From: Favolaschia claudopus
Lineage: Eukaryota; Basidiomycota; Agaricomycetes; Agaricales; Mycenaceae
Assembly: GCA_037176885.1 (NCBI GenBank)
Contig: JAWWNJ010000244.1
Span: forward strand, 124,001 to 188,000
Direction: 5' to 3'
DNA length: 64,000 bases
Shown here: positions 31,242-42,973 of the stretch, one piece after another
Position numbering within the stretch: the first letter of the stretch is position 1
Layout of the letters: every line of letters begins with the position of its first letter
The notes under the pieces: generated by a model
Seen by the model: only the letters and a program-made list of their open reading frames with translations
Database searches by the model: none
Told to the model about the DNA's origin: nothing
Program-made: the position numbers and the translations under genes

Positions 31242-31676
31242 GTGCAATTTTTAACAACAAGAGGTGAAAATGAGATCACAGGATTCAGACTCACCCGCAG
31301 AACGGGAATCGTTAGAAAAACCACCGGAATCATCACCAAATTGGTGCTGTTCGCCATCCTTCTCGCCATTGCGCCTCCTGCAAAGGCGTTGCCGCGTTGG
31401 TACAGCTCATTGCAGTCCAGATTTAGGTATGTTCTGCGTCGTGAGCCTTTGATGTCCTCGCTGAATGTTTGTAGGCCATACTTATCACCTCTTCTCATTG
31501 TCGTGCGCGTCGGCATGGGTAAATCCTATGACCAGACGGTCACGGTGGGGCAAACGGGAACTATCACTTCAATGCGGTTCATTTGCTTCGGCAAGAAAAC
31601 GAAAGTGAGCGGAGGGACAAGCGCTACTGAGCACGTCTCGAGTGATGTGGAGTTGGGCGAATTACAAGAATCCTGA
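31242..31676 (+). pseudogene. C-terminal fragment of a 7TM-like membrane protein
   Basis: The frame contains TTGIITKLVLFAILLAIAPP, then PYLSPLLIVVRVGMGKSYDQ and later TSMRFICF. The pattern SP-[LIV]-hydrophobic-IIVRVG-x-G followed by a Ser/Thr-rich tail is typical of the C-terminus of the abundant Agaricomycete 7TM orphan proteins (DUF6533/6534-type). The upstream membrane segments are missing. It lies in a gap of the mirror match between the arms. Confidence 0.4.
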
Positions 31677-31849
31677 TGAGGTTGCATGACCCTGGACGGG
31701 GAGGACAGAATCCGCTCCCAATAAAGATCTGTAGCCACCCGAGTGATAGCTTTGTAAATACGTCGCATACATTGAGCATACTTCCAGACGCACAGAACGA
31801 TCTAAAGCAATCTCGCAATTAGGAAAACTGAAGAGGCCGTGAGGTACCT

Positions 31850-33590
31850 GGTGGATATCCCGTCCCTAGTCCCACGACGTGCATCACTCATCCCCTCATC
31901 AACCGCCCCTCCTCCCCTCTCCCCACCCGCCGCCCCTCCCTCCGCTCGCCGCGCGGCCTTGATCTCCCAATACCGTGCCACCGCCGCCTCCCGTGCCGCA
32001 GCCATCTGTAGCTGCTATGCGAGCGACAGGACCGGCTTCTCCTTAACCTTACTGCTACTGGCATTCGGATTGTTTGAGGTGAATACGGCTCTACCAGCGA
32101 GGCAGACAGATCCGGCGTCTGCGATGTCGCGGGGCGGCGGCGGAGGTGTGAGCGAATTCTTTCTGGCAGGAGGCGTGTTTGTCTTGTTGTGGACGGGGAT
32201 GGAGAGGAGCGTCGTCGGGCTTGGTTTTGGCTCCCCTTCGAGCGACGAGGGTGGAGGGTGAGGGTAGGCGCGCGGAGGTATACACGACGAGCCGGAGTGA
32301 AGAAGCGGCAGCGAGGGAGGCGGGGTACGTGGCCAACGTCTTCCCCTTCCTCCTTCCTGTGTTCCTCGTCCCGAAATCCCCCGCCGCTCAAAATACAAGT
32401 CTAGCCTTCCCCCTTCCCAGCGACACCCCAATATGCATATGGTCGTTGTGCGCGCGTGCCCCGCAGGCGCCAGGAGGAATGCGCTACAGCCTGATGAGAA
32501 GTCCCGACGCGGAGCCTGCGAATGGGCATCGCTCAATAGGGACTCCGTATCACCAGATTGTGGAGAAGATTGGAGTGCGGAGCGAGAACGCGTACCGAGG
32601 CGATACCGACGTCTGGGATAGCAAATGAGAAAGCGAGGCGGCTGGGTATGCGTACTGCGAGGATTTTCAGCACGACCCCCTCGATCGCAGCGGGCGAAGA
32701 CGGCGGCATGGTTGCTCACACTCGCCGCTGCTAGGCACGACTCGCCTGGTCCTGGTCCTGGTCCACGAGCGACGGTGCACGAAGGAGACGCTTTTCGCGC
32801 CCGAGGATAGAGCGGCCACCCGATATAGTACGCAGGCGAGAGAGCGGAAGGTATCTGCAGCATCCTACCCTCCCGTATGTGCGCGCGTGCTCCCGCAGCC
32901 GAGACGAGAAATGGGCTGCGGCGTAATGAGAAGGCTGCACGCGGAGGCTCGATGCGCTCGATTGGGACTTCGTCTCACCAGATACGCGATAGCGCTGCGC
33001 GGCGAGAACGCGTACGGGGTCGGCGTCAAGGTCCGCGATAGCGATTAGCGGATGAGGAAGCGAGGCGGCTGGGATGTGCATGGGGCGAATTGGAGCATTT
33101 TCACGGCGACGACCTCAGCGCTCACAGGCAGCGAAGACGACACGGTCGCTTCCACTCAAGCCCTAAGATGTGCGCAGGAGACGCTCGTGCAGACGCCGGG
33201 TACGAAGGCGAGAAAGCGGAGAGTGTCTCCAGCATCCTGCCCTCCGCAGGAAAGGAGAAGGCGGAAGGGGGAGAACGGGGTGTGCCGTGGGTCAAGGAAG
33301 CCATGAATATAGCATCTTTGGCGAACTCTCCTTGGCCCGCAGCCTCCTCCGCTACCCCTATGCCGCCGAAAGCGAAAGCGATGCGCTGACTAGCGGCGGC
33401 CCGTCCGACGGCCTGCATGCAAGCGTTGAAACCAAGCAGATCCTCAGGCTGTCGGATGCGCCCAAAGCAGACGCAGATATGGGGCGAAGGGTGGCGGCAC
33501 TTCTCTCGCGGTTACGCAGCGCGCTGTGCGACAGGAGGGTAGCTTTAGATTCACTCGAAAACCTATCGATAATCCTTACCTTCTTGACTT
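31850..33590. repeat. GC-rich ~400-bp repeat block, right arm
   Basis: Reverse-orientation match of 16160-17960. Repeated phrases include gaaagcgaggcggctgggta (32630), gaagcgaggcggctgggatg (33058) and caccagat-tgtggagaag / caccagatacgcgatagcg. At least three degenerate units. Open frames run on several strands but are not conserved between arms. Confidence 0.45.
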
Positions 33591-35350
33591 TGAAATAGGA
33601 TATTCTACAAGCCTCAGAAACAGAGCTTCGAGCTTGTGACGAACAGGGAGGTGGCTAGCCCCAAAGGACGTTAAGCACAAGCAGGATCAGGTTTCGTGAA
33701 AACACGCACCGACAGCCAAGCTCACTCGCAATCCACCGTATTCATGTTACCCTCTTCAATCAGTCAAACAGCACACGGGCTCAGAGCATGCATGTCGAAA
33801 CTGAAGCCTACTGCAAACACGCATCTCAGAAGGCGAAGACGAAGAAAAAAAACGACAACAACGCGCAAATTACACTCGAGTCATTCCAAAGTCATTCCGT
33901 CAGGGTTCTGAGGACATTTCAAGTAAAAAAGTTGAAGACCGTTGTCCCCCCGTATAAGTACGGGTCATAGAGTACCGTGGGCATGTTGGAACGAGAGGGG
34001 AGGCCTGCAAGCCGGTGTGAATTCGACCGTAGGTTCGTCGTCGCTGGTGGCAATGAGTTTCGTGGTGAGATTGTCGTTAGAGGCCACGTTCCCACGCATA
34101 TGTGACAGGCGTGACACTTTGCTCTTTTCGTTTCTCCTTCCTTCTCCTTCCCATTGACCTCGAATCGTTGCCGCAGCAGCAATCTTGTCGTTGGCTCAAG
34201 AACTTTAAAAGAGTCTACTCTTTCTCTGCCTGACCTTAAACTGCTCCATTGCTGGCTTGCTGAGCCTTGCTCGGATTCTGCGAATTGCGGTCATTTCAAG
34301 GTCATTTCCGAATTTCCGAATCCCGATTCGCGACTTGTTCGCGACAAGTTGACAACGCAGCTTGGACTCCGAAACTTCGCTCTTTCTGGTTCTCGACTTT
34401 CACGGCTTCAATCATCTTGAATGTGCTAATATTCCACAATTTTTCGGCTCCTTCAACGACGACTTTGACTTTCCTGAAACTTGGACGCTTGAGGCTGGCT
34501 TTCAGTTGCTCCGGTACTTATTTGATGGACTGGTTCGGGGACTGCGAGTCAATTCATAATCAAAGAGTCGTCTCCAAAACCAGCGCTCGAAACCCCCGAA
34601 ATACGCATCACGGTATAAGTATAAAGCAACTTCAATTCATCACCTCAGGAGCGGGTTCGACAGCATTTGAAGATCAGCTGTAATTCTGATCTTGTACTCT
34701 GCGTCCCCTCCACGCCATGATGCCAAATTTCCTCGTCATGCTTTGAATCTCGTGGGGCCGAAGAGTCTCAAGCTCTCGGAGACTTTGACCTTGCTTCGAG
34801 GCCTTCAGTTCATCCCCTCGTCTGCGCCGCGTGTTCGGCGTTCGCATCCTCGGGCCGTCCACGTTTCGAATGCCAGGATAACGGTGATACGTCCGACACC
34901 TTACATCGTTCGAACGTAGCCTATGAATCTCTTTGACGGTTTCCTTCAAGTCCCGCAATGCCTCTCCCGTCCACGGCTCTCATTCTTCAGTAACTTCAGT
35001 TAAACTCAAATGCCGATGCCAGCTGTTTGTAATCTATCATCGTTGCTCCTATTAGAAGAACTTTGGCACCAAACTCTGAGTCGGAAAAGCCAAAGTCCTC
35101 CCCTTATCTTCTTTCGAGGCGGTCGCCGGCAGCCGGTCCGTTCATCGCTGACGCGAATTCATTCTTCCCTCCTCAAATCACGACAGTTCTCTGGTCTGCA
35201 AACTACATAATTCTTTCACCAGGCGTCTTGTCGACAGTGTTCGATTCGTGGATAATCAGACACCTCCTTCCAGCGACATTTGTTCATCATTTGAGGTTCT
35301 CGCGCACAAAGCAAAAATTCCGGCTCTTTATATCGACGTCAATATAGGTG
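33591..35350. other. Arm-conserved stretch without an intact gene
   Basis: Mirrors 14240-16160. The minus-strand frame 34958-34674 (LKETVKEIHRLRSNDVRCRT) is open here but has a stop in the left arm; the plus strand gives leucine-rich LKLSETLTLLRGLQF. The empty site of the left-arm MITE lies near 34225-34260. No gene can be supported on either strand. Confidence 0.4.
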
Positions 35351-36490
35351 CGTGAGCAATGCGGGCCCACAATTATGCTCACCCAATTATGTATCTTCTC
35401 AGGGTCAAATCAAACTGAGAACAAGTCGAGCCTCCGCTTCGCTCCGGCCGCCAATTAAGCCCCAGTCCACTGACATGAGAAAGGAATGTGACACTGACAG
35501 GATAATTAGTGCTTGACTAGTGCTGCTCATTTGATGCGCGCTGCACAGTGTTTCCTTTCAAGCAGTAACATACCTGGAAGTCGCGCACAGTGGCGTCGGA
35601 GGAGACGGGAAAATTGAAGAGAAATAATCCTTTGAAAAGCAGATTCGTTCTAATGGAATTCCGCACGTAATGGTGAAACGTCCATTGTCAATCAAACCTG
35701 CGAAGGGATGGTCGACTTCATTCAAAATGATTCAATTGCGGCAAGCTCTGGTTTACACATGCAAAACAAATTCCAACGAACAAAACTTCGAAAAGCAAAA
35801 AGACTCGCTTGTGCCTTGTTTCCGGTGCACATAGTACTGCTGAACCACCCATTTGATCACCGAGTTGAAGCGCCAGCGAATTTGATGCACTGAGTCCACA
35901 GGAAAGTTGAATTTGTTGAACTGTTCGACGCAGCGGCGAGTACGAAGATAAAGGGAGTTCAGCAATATGTGATCCCTAAAAATTAGGTTATATTCAGGAA
36001 TCGAATCCTATTTCGACGATATGAGAAAGGATTGTCGGATGAACAGTTCCGAGTGGCGCAAAAGCGTTTAGAAATCTCGAGACATTGACCAAGAAGACGG
36101 AAAATAATGGTTGCGACCCGGGCAGCTCAAAGGTTCAGGTAGTGAAATGTTGATTCGAAAGAAGGAAGGCAAGGGCAGCAGGTGTGGCACAATCATGCAG
36201 ACAGTGTGAGGTGGTACGAGGGAAAGCAGTTGTTGGGGATCATCCAGCCGCAAGCTATATATAAGAACATCCACCGCAGCAAATGCACAGTTGCGCATGC
36301 CGCAGTTTACAGCAATAAAGCGGAAATGAATTCTAGATTCGGCCAGCTCAGGAGGTAGAAGCGTTGAGAAAACAATCACCCTGTACAGCTCAGTAAATGC
36401 AGTTGATTGTTTCGCGATGGCGATAGAAAAATGGGCACCGGAAGAGAGCAAAGGAAGAGTCAGGGTGAACGAAAGGGGATGTTGCACCGC
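35351..36490. other. Right-arm-specific insertion of about 1.1 kb
   Basis: The mirror match stops near 35350 and resumes near 36490, while the left-arm matches are adjacent (around 14220-14240). The stretch has a minus-strand frame of 139 codons (36487-36068, LSFTLTLPLLSSGAHFSIAI) with mild hydrophobicity but no recognised family. I found no terminal repeats, so whether it is an insertion here or a deletion on the left is open. Confidence 0.4.
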
Positions 36491-36793
36491 CGACTTGCCA
36501 TCTCGTTAAAGAACGGTTAATTAATCGTGCGCTCATTTCATTTCATATGTCAAATCGGTATTAGCTCCCCCAATCGAGACCATTTAACACTTGAGCCACA
36601 AACGTGAAATCTATGATATTTCTACTCGTGCCGCATGATACAGGATTGTAAAATTGAACGTGCGGTTCATTTGAACAATTGAAACTCTCGTTTATCTCAC
36701 ATATGAATCAATTAGTATGATATGATGTACATTATCTCAAGAAATCTGGGTCCATTATGCTGATGCTACATAGAGATAAAATTCATATCAATC

Positions 36794-39700
36794 ATGAAAT
36801 CTTCCCAGCCCGTATCGACCCGGGACTCGAAAAGCAAGCATGTGACATGCCACGAGGAAACCGCAATGCTGAAGAGACGAGCAGCATCCTTGCTTCCTAC
36901 ATCCATGGCCCTCAAACTCGTTGGTATGCCTCCTCGCCTGTCTCTTGAATTCCCCTCTCCTTACCTTTTGAACAGTTTGCCGCGCTGAAACCATCGATTG
37001 GCATCCTGGCTTGCGTGATCAGTACAAAAAATCACCCAATCTCTATGTCAAAGTGTATGATCGCAAGCATCGGATTCTCAAAACCAAGGTGGTGAAGCAA
37101 AAGATTGATCCCTCTTGGGATGAGAGCTGCATTCTGTGAGACTGTTAGATTCCCTGATTATCTCTTCCTCATCTTGCAACTCAGAAACTCGCCACCTCTG
37201 TCAACCATTCTCACTTTTTGCCTCTTTCATGACGTGCCACTGGTTGGCTCAGATGTGAATGTTGCAAAAGCAGAGACCTCAGTTGGAGATTTGCTGGAGC
37301 GATGCCGTTCTGAGACAGGTGCACCATCATTTGGCATGCTGCGATAACATAGTGTAACCTCCTTGATTAGATGTATGGCTTGACATGGAAGGGTCAAGAG
37401 GCAAGTCAAGGGGTACATTTCGGCTATGTGTCAGCCTTAGGGCTATTGCAGCCCAGGAGGTCATCACCAAAGTAGCAAGAGAAGCATCAACATTGGAGTC
37501 GCCATTGCCGGTTGGAAAAGTCATGGATACCATTGAAGCTGCTCAGGGGCTCGACTCCAGTTCAAAGTTATCAGATACACTTGATGGAGTTCTTTCTGCT
37601 CTCAAGAACATTGTTGAAGTAGGAGATGCACTGGCAAAGGTACAACATTTATCAAATCACTATGGTATTCTTTTCACTTTGTAATATCCCAGGTTCATCC
37701 ATATGCAAATACAGCATGGAAGATTTTGACATCAGTGTATAACGCAAGTATTTCTCTTATTGATTATCATACTTCCAATTTCTCAAATTTGTTGCATTTG
37801 CAGATTATTCAACATCAACAAGAGACAGATAATGAGGTTGTCAAGCTTGCAGAGGCTATGGCTCAACTCTACTCCTTCGCAACCGACGTGGAATCCCTTA
37901 AGAAGCACTCAAAGCCTTTTGAGGATATACTTCTCCACATTACCATGCAAACTGTGGAGTGTGCTTTCCTCATTCAGGAATACTGTGGGCATGGATTCTT
38001 GGGTGAGTGTTCTTGTGTTTTGTCTTCTTTTAGTGACCATGCATCTAGAAAGGGTTTTTCAGACTTCCATTCTAGGTGCTACAAAGAGAATTGTCCAGAT
38101 GACCAATGAATTACTCAGATTGAAAGATGCTTTTGCTCAAGGAATGGCAGTGCAGACAACCATTGTATCTGCAAAAATCTTGGACAAAGTTGAGAACCTG
38201 GGTATGCAATGATATTCGTGATTCCAATCCTTGATCCTAACTAAAGTATTCTATAGAAAATCTGGAACTACTGAAAAGATTGAGATGTGCCAGTTCCAAT
38301 TCTTCTAGCTCTGAAGGATGTCTTCGAGGGACAAGAACTGAAGTAATCAAGCATATTGCTCTCAGTTTGACAATACCTTCAGAGAGGCAGATCATCTGGT
38401 TGTCTGGTGTTGCCGGATCAGGCAAGAGTACCATTGCAACAAGTGTCTCAGAACACTTTCGAGTCCTTGGGCGTCTTGGGGCACAGATCCGCTTTTCACG
38501 TAACCATGGGGACAGAAGTGATAAAACAGTTATACTTCATACTATAGCATCTGGTCTAGCCAATACTCATCCACACATTAAACAAGCCATTTGTAACACT
38601 TTGGCCCACGACTCCCATCTAGTTGAAGCACCACCGGGGACCCAGTTTCAAGAGCTCATTCTAAACCCATTGAACTCTGTGAAGGGGCATCTTGTTGGTC
38701 CGTTGATCATTGTAATAGATGCACTAGATGAATGTGCCGAAGACTCTCGAAGTTGGATGATCGAACTCATTGCCAACTCGTTCCCCAAACTACCCAAAGT
38801 ATTCCGGGTTTTGGTGACTTCTCGGCCAGAGTCGGACATGACAATGATTTTCTCAAAGAACAGTGCTGCTATTTATCAGTGTCCACTCAGTCTGAACCAG
38901 GAAAATAATAGCGATATTTCTGTATATATTCATCACTGCTTGAAGCCTATCCGGGATTTGCATGGACTTGATCCACTATGGCCAGGGACAGACACTGTGG
39001 ATCAGCTCATCAATCGTTCAGGGAACTTGTTCATCTGGGCAGCAACTGCACTCAAGTTTGTGGGAGAACGAACAGCTCAGCCTAAAAAACGTCTAGAAGC
39101 AGTGTTGAAAATGTCATTCAGGGAAGATAATCTGGACCAGTTATATGCCCTTGCACTTGAAAGTAACGGAGATTGGGCTGACCCTGAATTCAGAGAGTCC
39201 ACTACAGCTATCCTGTCTACCATTGCTCTTGCAAAGCTCCCTATGACAGACAGTGCTATAGATGCTATGTGTGATCTTCAAGTGGGTAGTACAGCTTCCA
39301 TCCTGCAACATTTTGGCTCTGTCATTCAGTGGAATGTTGGTCATCCTGCTACAACACTGCATGCATCATTTAATGACTTTATTCTCCACCCCAACACTAT
39401 CACTCCTAATTTTGACAGTGCCATGGTGAAAAAATCATTGGTATTGGGGTGTTTTAGAGTGCTGCAAAAGCATCTCAGATTTAATATCTGTAATCTACCT
39501 GATTCTCATTTGCTTAATTGTGAAGTGCCTGCCTCTGTAAAAGCACACCTGCCAGATTCTCTAACATACACAAGTCGCTTTTGGGGGTCACATCTTGCAG
39601 AGTCTGACTTCGATGAGGAAGTGCTTCAGTTGCTTAAGGAATTTCTTGCAAACAAGTTCTTGTTTTGGTTGGAGGTAGTCAGTGTACAACAAGAGTTTGC

Positions 39701-42236
39701 AGCTGTAGAGCAGGTATTGCGGATCACAGAACAATATGTACAGGTAGGTGTTGCCTGGGAACTGTCAAAACTGTCAAAGAAGTCAACATGGCTAACAACA
39801 GCTTAATAGGAAAAGGATGATTGGACAAAGAGTTTTATTCAAGATGGACAAAAATTCGCCTCGGTTTTTGCCCCAGCAATTGCACAAAGTGCACCCCATA
39901 TATACATCTCAGCACTGCCATTGACTCCAAAGCACTCCCTGATACGAGAACAGTTCCTACCATTGTTTCCAAACCTGCTTCAGCACACTGTACCACTGGC
40001 ATGGACAAGGCTTGAAAAGATAATACAAGGACATAGTCAATTAGTCACCTCTGTTGCATTCTCGCTTGATGGGAAGCAGATTGTCTCTGGTTCTGATGAC
40101 ATGACAGTGCGGATCTGGGATGCTGCCACAGGTGCTGCATTAGGCACACCCCTCGAGGGCCACAGTGATGTGGTCCGCTCCATTGCATTCTCGCCTGATG
40201 GGAAGCACATTGTCTCTGGATCTCATGACAAGACACTGCTGCTCTGGGAAGCTGCCACAGGTGCTATAGTTGGTACACCCCTCGAGGGCCACAGCAATAG
40301 GGTCAGCTCTGTTGCATTCTCGCCTGATGGGAAGCACATTGTCTCTGGTTCTGGGGACAGGACAGTGCGGGTCTGGGATGCTGCTACAGGCTGTGCAGTT
40401 GGCACACCCCTCGAGGGCCACAGCAACACGGTCACCTCTGTTGCATTCTCGTCTGATGGAAAGCACATTGTCTCTGGATCCTATGACAGGACCCTGCGGT
40501 TCTGGGACGCCGCCACAGGTGCTGCAGTTGGCACACCCCTCGAGGGCCACAGCGATGTGGTCCTCTCCGTTGCATTCTCGCCTGATGGGAAGCACATTGT
40601 CTCTGGGTCGGCGGACAAGACCGTGCGGCTCTGGGACGCTGTCACAGGTGGTGCAATTGGCACACCCCTCAAGGGCCACAGGGACAGGGTCGCCTCTGTT
40701 GCATTCTCACCTGATGGGAAGCACATTGTCTCTGGATCTCATGACAAGACACTGCTGCTCTGGGACGCTGCCACAGGTGGTGCAGTTGGCACACCCCTCG
40801 AGGGCCACAGCGACTGGGTCACCTCTGTTGCATTCTCGCCTGATGGGAAGCACATTATCTCTGGCTCTCTGGACAGGACAGTGCGGGTCTGGGATGCTGC
40901 CACAGTTGCTATAGTTGGTACACCCCTCGAGATCCACAATGATGTTGTCACCTCTGTTGCATTCTCGCCCAATGGGAAGCACATTGTCTCTGGATCCTCT
41001 AACGAGACCGTACGGCTCTGGGACACTGTCACAGGTGGTGCAGTTGGCACACCCGTCGAGGGCCACAGTGATGTCGTCCGCTCCGTTGCATTCTCGCCTG
41101 ATGGGAAGCACATTGTCTCTGGTTCTGGGGACAGGACAGTGCGGGTCTGGGATGCTGCTACAGGCTGTGCAGTTGGCACACCCCTCGAGGGCCACAGCAA
41201 CACGGTCACCTCTGTTGCAATCTCGTCTGATGGAAAGCACATTGTCTCTGGATCCTATGACGAGACCGTGCGGCTCTGGGACGCTGTCACAGGTGGTGCA
41301 ATTGGCACACCCCTCAAGGGCCACAGGGATAGGGTCGCCTCTGTTGCATTCTCGTCTGATGGAAAGCACATTGTCTCTGGATCCTATGACGAGACCCTGC
41401 GGCTCTGGGATGCCGCCACAGGTGCTGCAGTTGGCACACCCCTCGAGGGCCACAGTGATGGGGTCCGCTCCATTGCATTCTCGCCTGATGGGAAGCACAT
41501 TGTCTCTGGGTCGGTGGACAAAACTGTGCGGCTCTGGGATGCTGTCACAGGTGGTGCAATTGGCACACCCCTCAAGGGCCACAGGGATAGGGTCGCCTCT
41601 GTTGCATTCTCACCTGATGGGAAGCACATTGTCTCTGGATCTCATGACAAGACACTGCTGCTCTGGGAAGCTGCCACAGGTGGTGCAGTTGGCACACTCC
41701 TCGAGGGCCACAGCGACTGGGTCACCTCTGTTGCATTCTCGCCTGATGGGAAGCACATCATCTCTGGCTCTCTGGACAGGACAGTGCGGGTCTGGGACGC
41801 TGCCACAGGTGCTATAGTTGGTACACCCCTCAAGGGCCACACCGATCTGGTCCACTGTCTTGCATTCTCGCCTGATGGGAAGCACATTGTCTCGGGATCT
41901 TCTGACAAGACTGTGCGGCTCTGGGCCAATGCTATAGAATCACATTCTATGTGTGTTTGTGATGTCCACCATTCTGGTGCCCTCCCCAATGTAAACAACT
42001 GCCACATGACATTGAGACGGGGTGAATGCACCTTCCAAGATGGATGGATTGCTTCAACCTCTTCCAGAATCTTTTGGATCCCGCCTCATCTTCGAGATGA
42101 CTTTTGCCTACCATGGTGCTGTCTTGTTATCTCACCGAGCGGTGTGAAACTATTGGATCTCTCCCACTTTGTGCATGGAAAAGACTGGACCAGGTGTCTA
42201 GGGACTACACTCGGCAATCAAATTGGCGGTATATGA
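36794..42236 (+). CDS. C2-NACHT-WD40 NLR-like receptor, right copy
   Basis: Nine exons with matching phases: 36794-36923, 36976-37135, 37185-37318, 37371-37639, 37693-37743, 37804-38002, 38049-38201, 38257-39743, 39810-42236; 1669 aa. The C2-like domain (NLYVKVYDRKHRILKTKV, IDPSWDESCIL) is followed by a helical linker. The NACHT domain has Walker A GVAGSGKST near residue 418, Walker B LIIVIDALDE and RVLVTSRPE. It is followed by 15 near-identical 43-aa WD40 repeats and a tail ending GNQIGGI. Intron 37744-37803 is GC-AG. Start 36794 adds 37 residues before MALKLV (36905); only the latter is kept in the left copy, so 36905 may be the true start. It points away from its left-arm twin. Predicted role: STAND-type intracellular receptor in non-self recognition or cell death; the effector function of the C2 domain is inference. 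Confidence 0.85.
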
Positions 42237-42281
42237 GGGTGATGGCAAAGTAGCATACTAAAGCGACCTGCGAGGTACGCA

Positions 42282-42607
42282 GGTACAAGGACCATATTGT
42301 TGTAGTGTCTGTCTACGCGAGACTACCTGCGAGGGGGAACACTGGAGACAATCAGTGAGTATTTTTACGAAATTTGTAAAGAATTAGTTTTTCTTGGGTG
42401 GGGGTAGCGAGAAAATAGTAATGTAGGATGTAACAGTCTCTGCGTGAGCCTTGTTGGGGCTGTGGAGCACTTTCCCTCGACTCCCTGGCACCGATTGAAA
42501 CAGTTTGAGATTATTTCGGTGCAGCCAAAAGCGATGTTATTATGTGCATCCTGGAGATTACAACAACCGCAGGTACGAGGACCATATTGTTGTAGTGTCT
42601 GTCTACG
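42282..42607. repeat. Direct repeat of about 37 bp, 289 bp apart
   Basis: gcaggtacaaggaccatatt-gttgtagtgtctgtctacg near 42282-42320 recurs as gcaggtacgaggaccatatt-gttgtagtgtctgtctacg near 42571-42609. The left arm lacks both, so they arose after the inverted duplication; the second copy lies just past the arm border. Confidence 0.6.
42320..42410 (+). pseudogene. Tail fragment of the 478-aa family, right arm
   Basis: Downstream of the NLR stop the plus strand encodes EGEHWRQSVSIFTKFVKN then a stop, the eroded version of the EVEHWGQS-x-x-IF tail. It mirrors the fragment at 8466-8560 and is more decayed. Confidence 0.45.
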
Positions 42608-42609
42608 AG

Positions 42610-42973
42610 AGGCTAGGGCGAGATCGCAATAGCCCAAACCTAGCGACGCTGTGAGTTTTATTTTCGACAATGTGCTTCACCTCACTATGTGGCAAGTTCC
42701 GCCGGGACGAATCATGATGATGATGTCCGGAATATTTCTTGACTGACGCGCGAAGGCGAACATTGAAATGACCCCATGCATGGTAGATAAACGGCAAAGT
42801 AGAATGTAGCCTGCAGCAAATGCTCACCAGTGATCAAAGCAAATCACGCACCCCCGAGTCAATCTTACTCCTGCCAAGTGTACTTACCCTGACACATAGG
42901 TGAATCACGCAATGCAAAATGTACATGGTTCCCACCATCACGACGAAGCTCGGTGTTGAACATAAATTTTATT
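42610..42973. other. No gene recognised
   Basis: Flank between the right arm and the next minus-strand frame. It has an aatcatgatgatgatgtccgg stretch, but no coding, RNA or repeat signal that I can support. Confidence 0.35.

Larger units (their letters stand above)
29110..42530. repeat. Right arm of the large inverted duplication
   Basis: Reverse-orientation counterpart of 8345-20160. The arm is about 1.6 kb longer, mainly because of a right-specific stretch at about 35350-36490 and a 7TM gene fragment at about 31140-31800. The left-arm MITE at 15101-15467 is absent here. Confidence 0.85.

Noticed and set aside
36068..36487. 139-codon minus-strand gene in the right-arm-specific stretch
   Set aside because: Mild hydrophobicity only; no splice partner, signal peptide pattern or family resemblance strong enough to call.
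39990..41930. CRISPR-like regular repeats
   Set aside because: The 129-bp periodicity is fully coding (43-aa WD40 units) without spacers, in a fungal gene.
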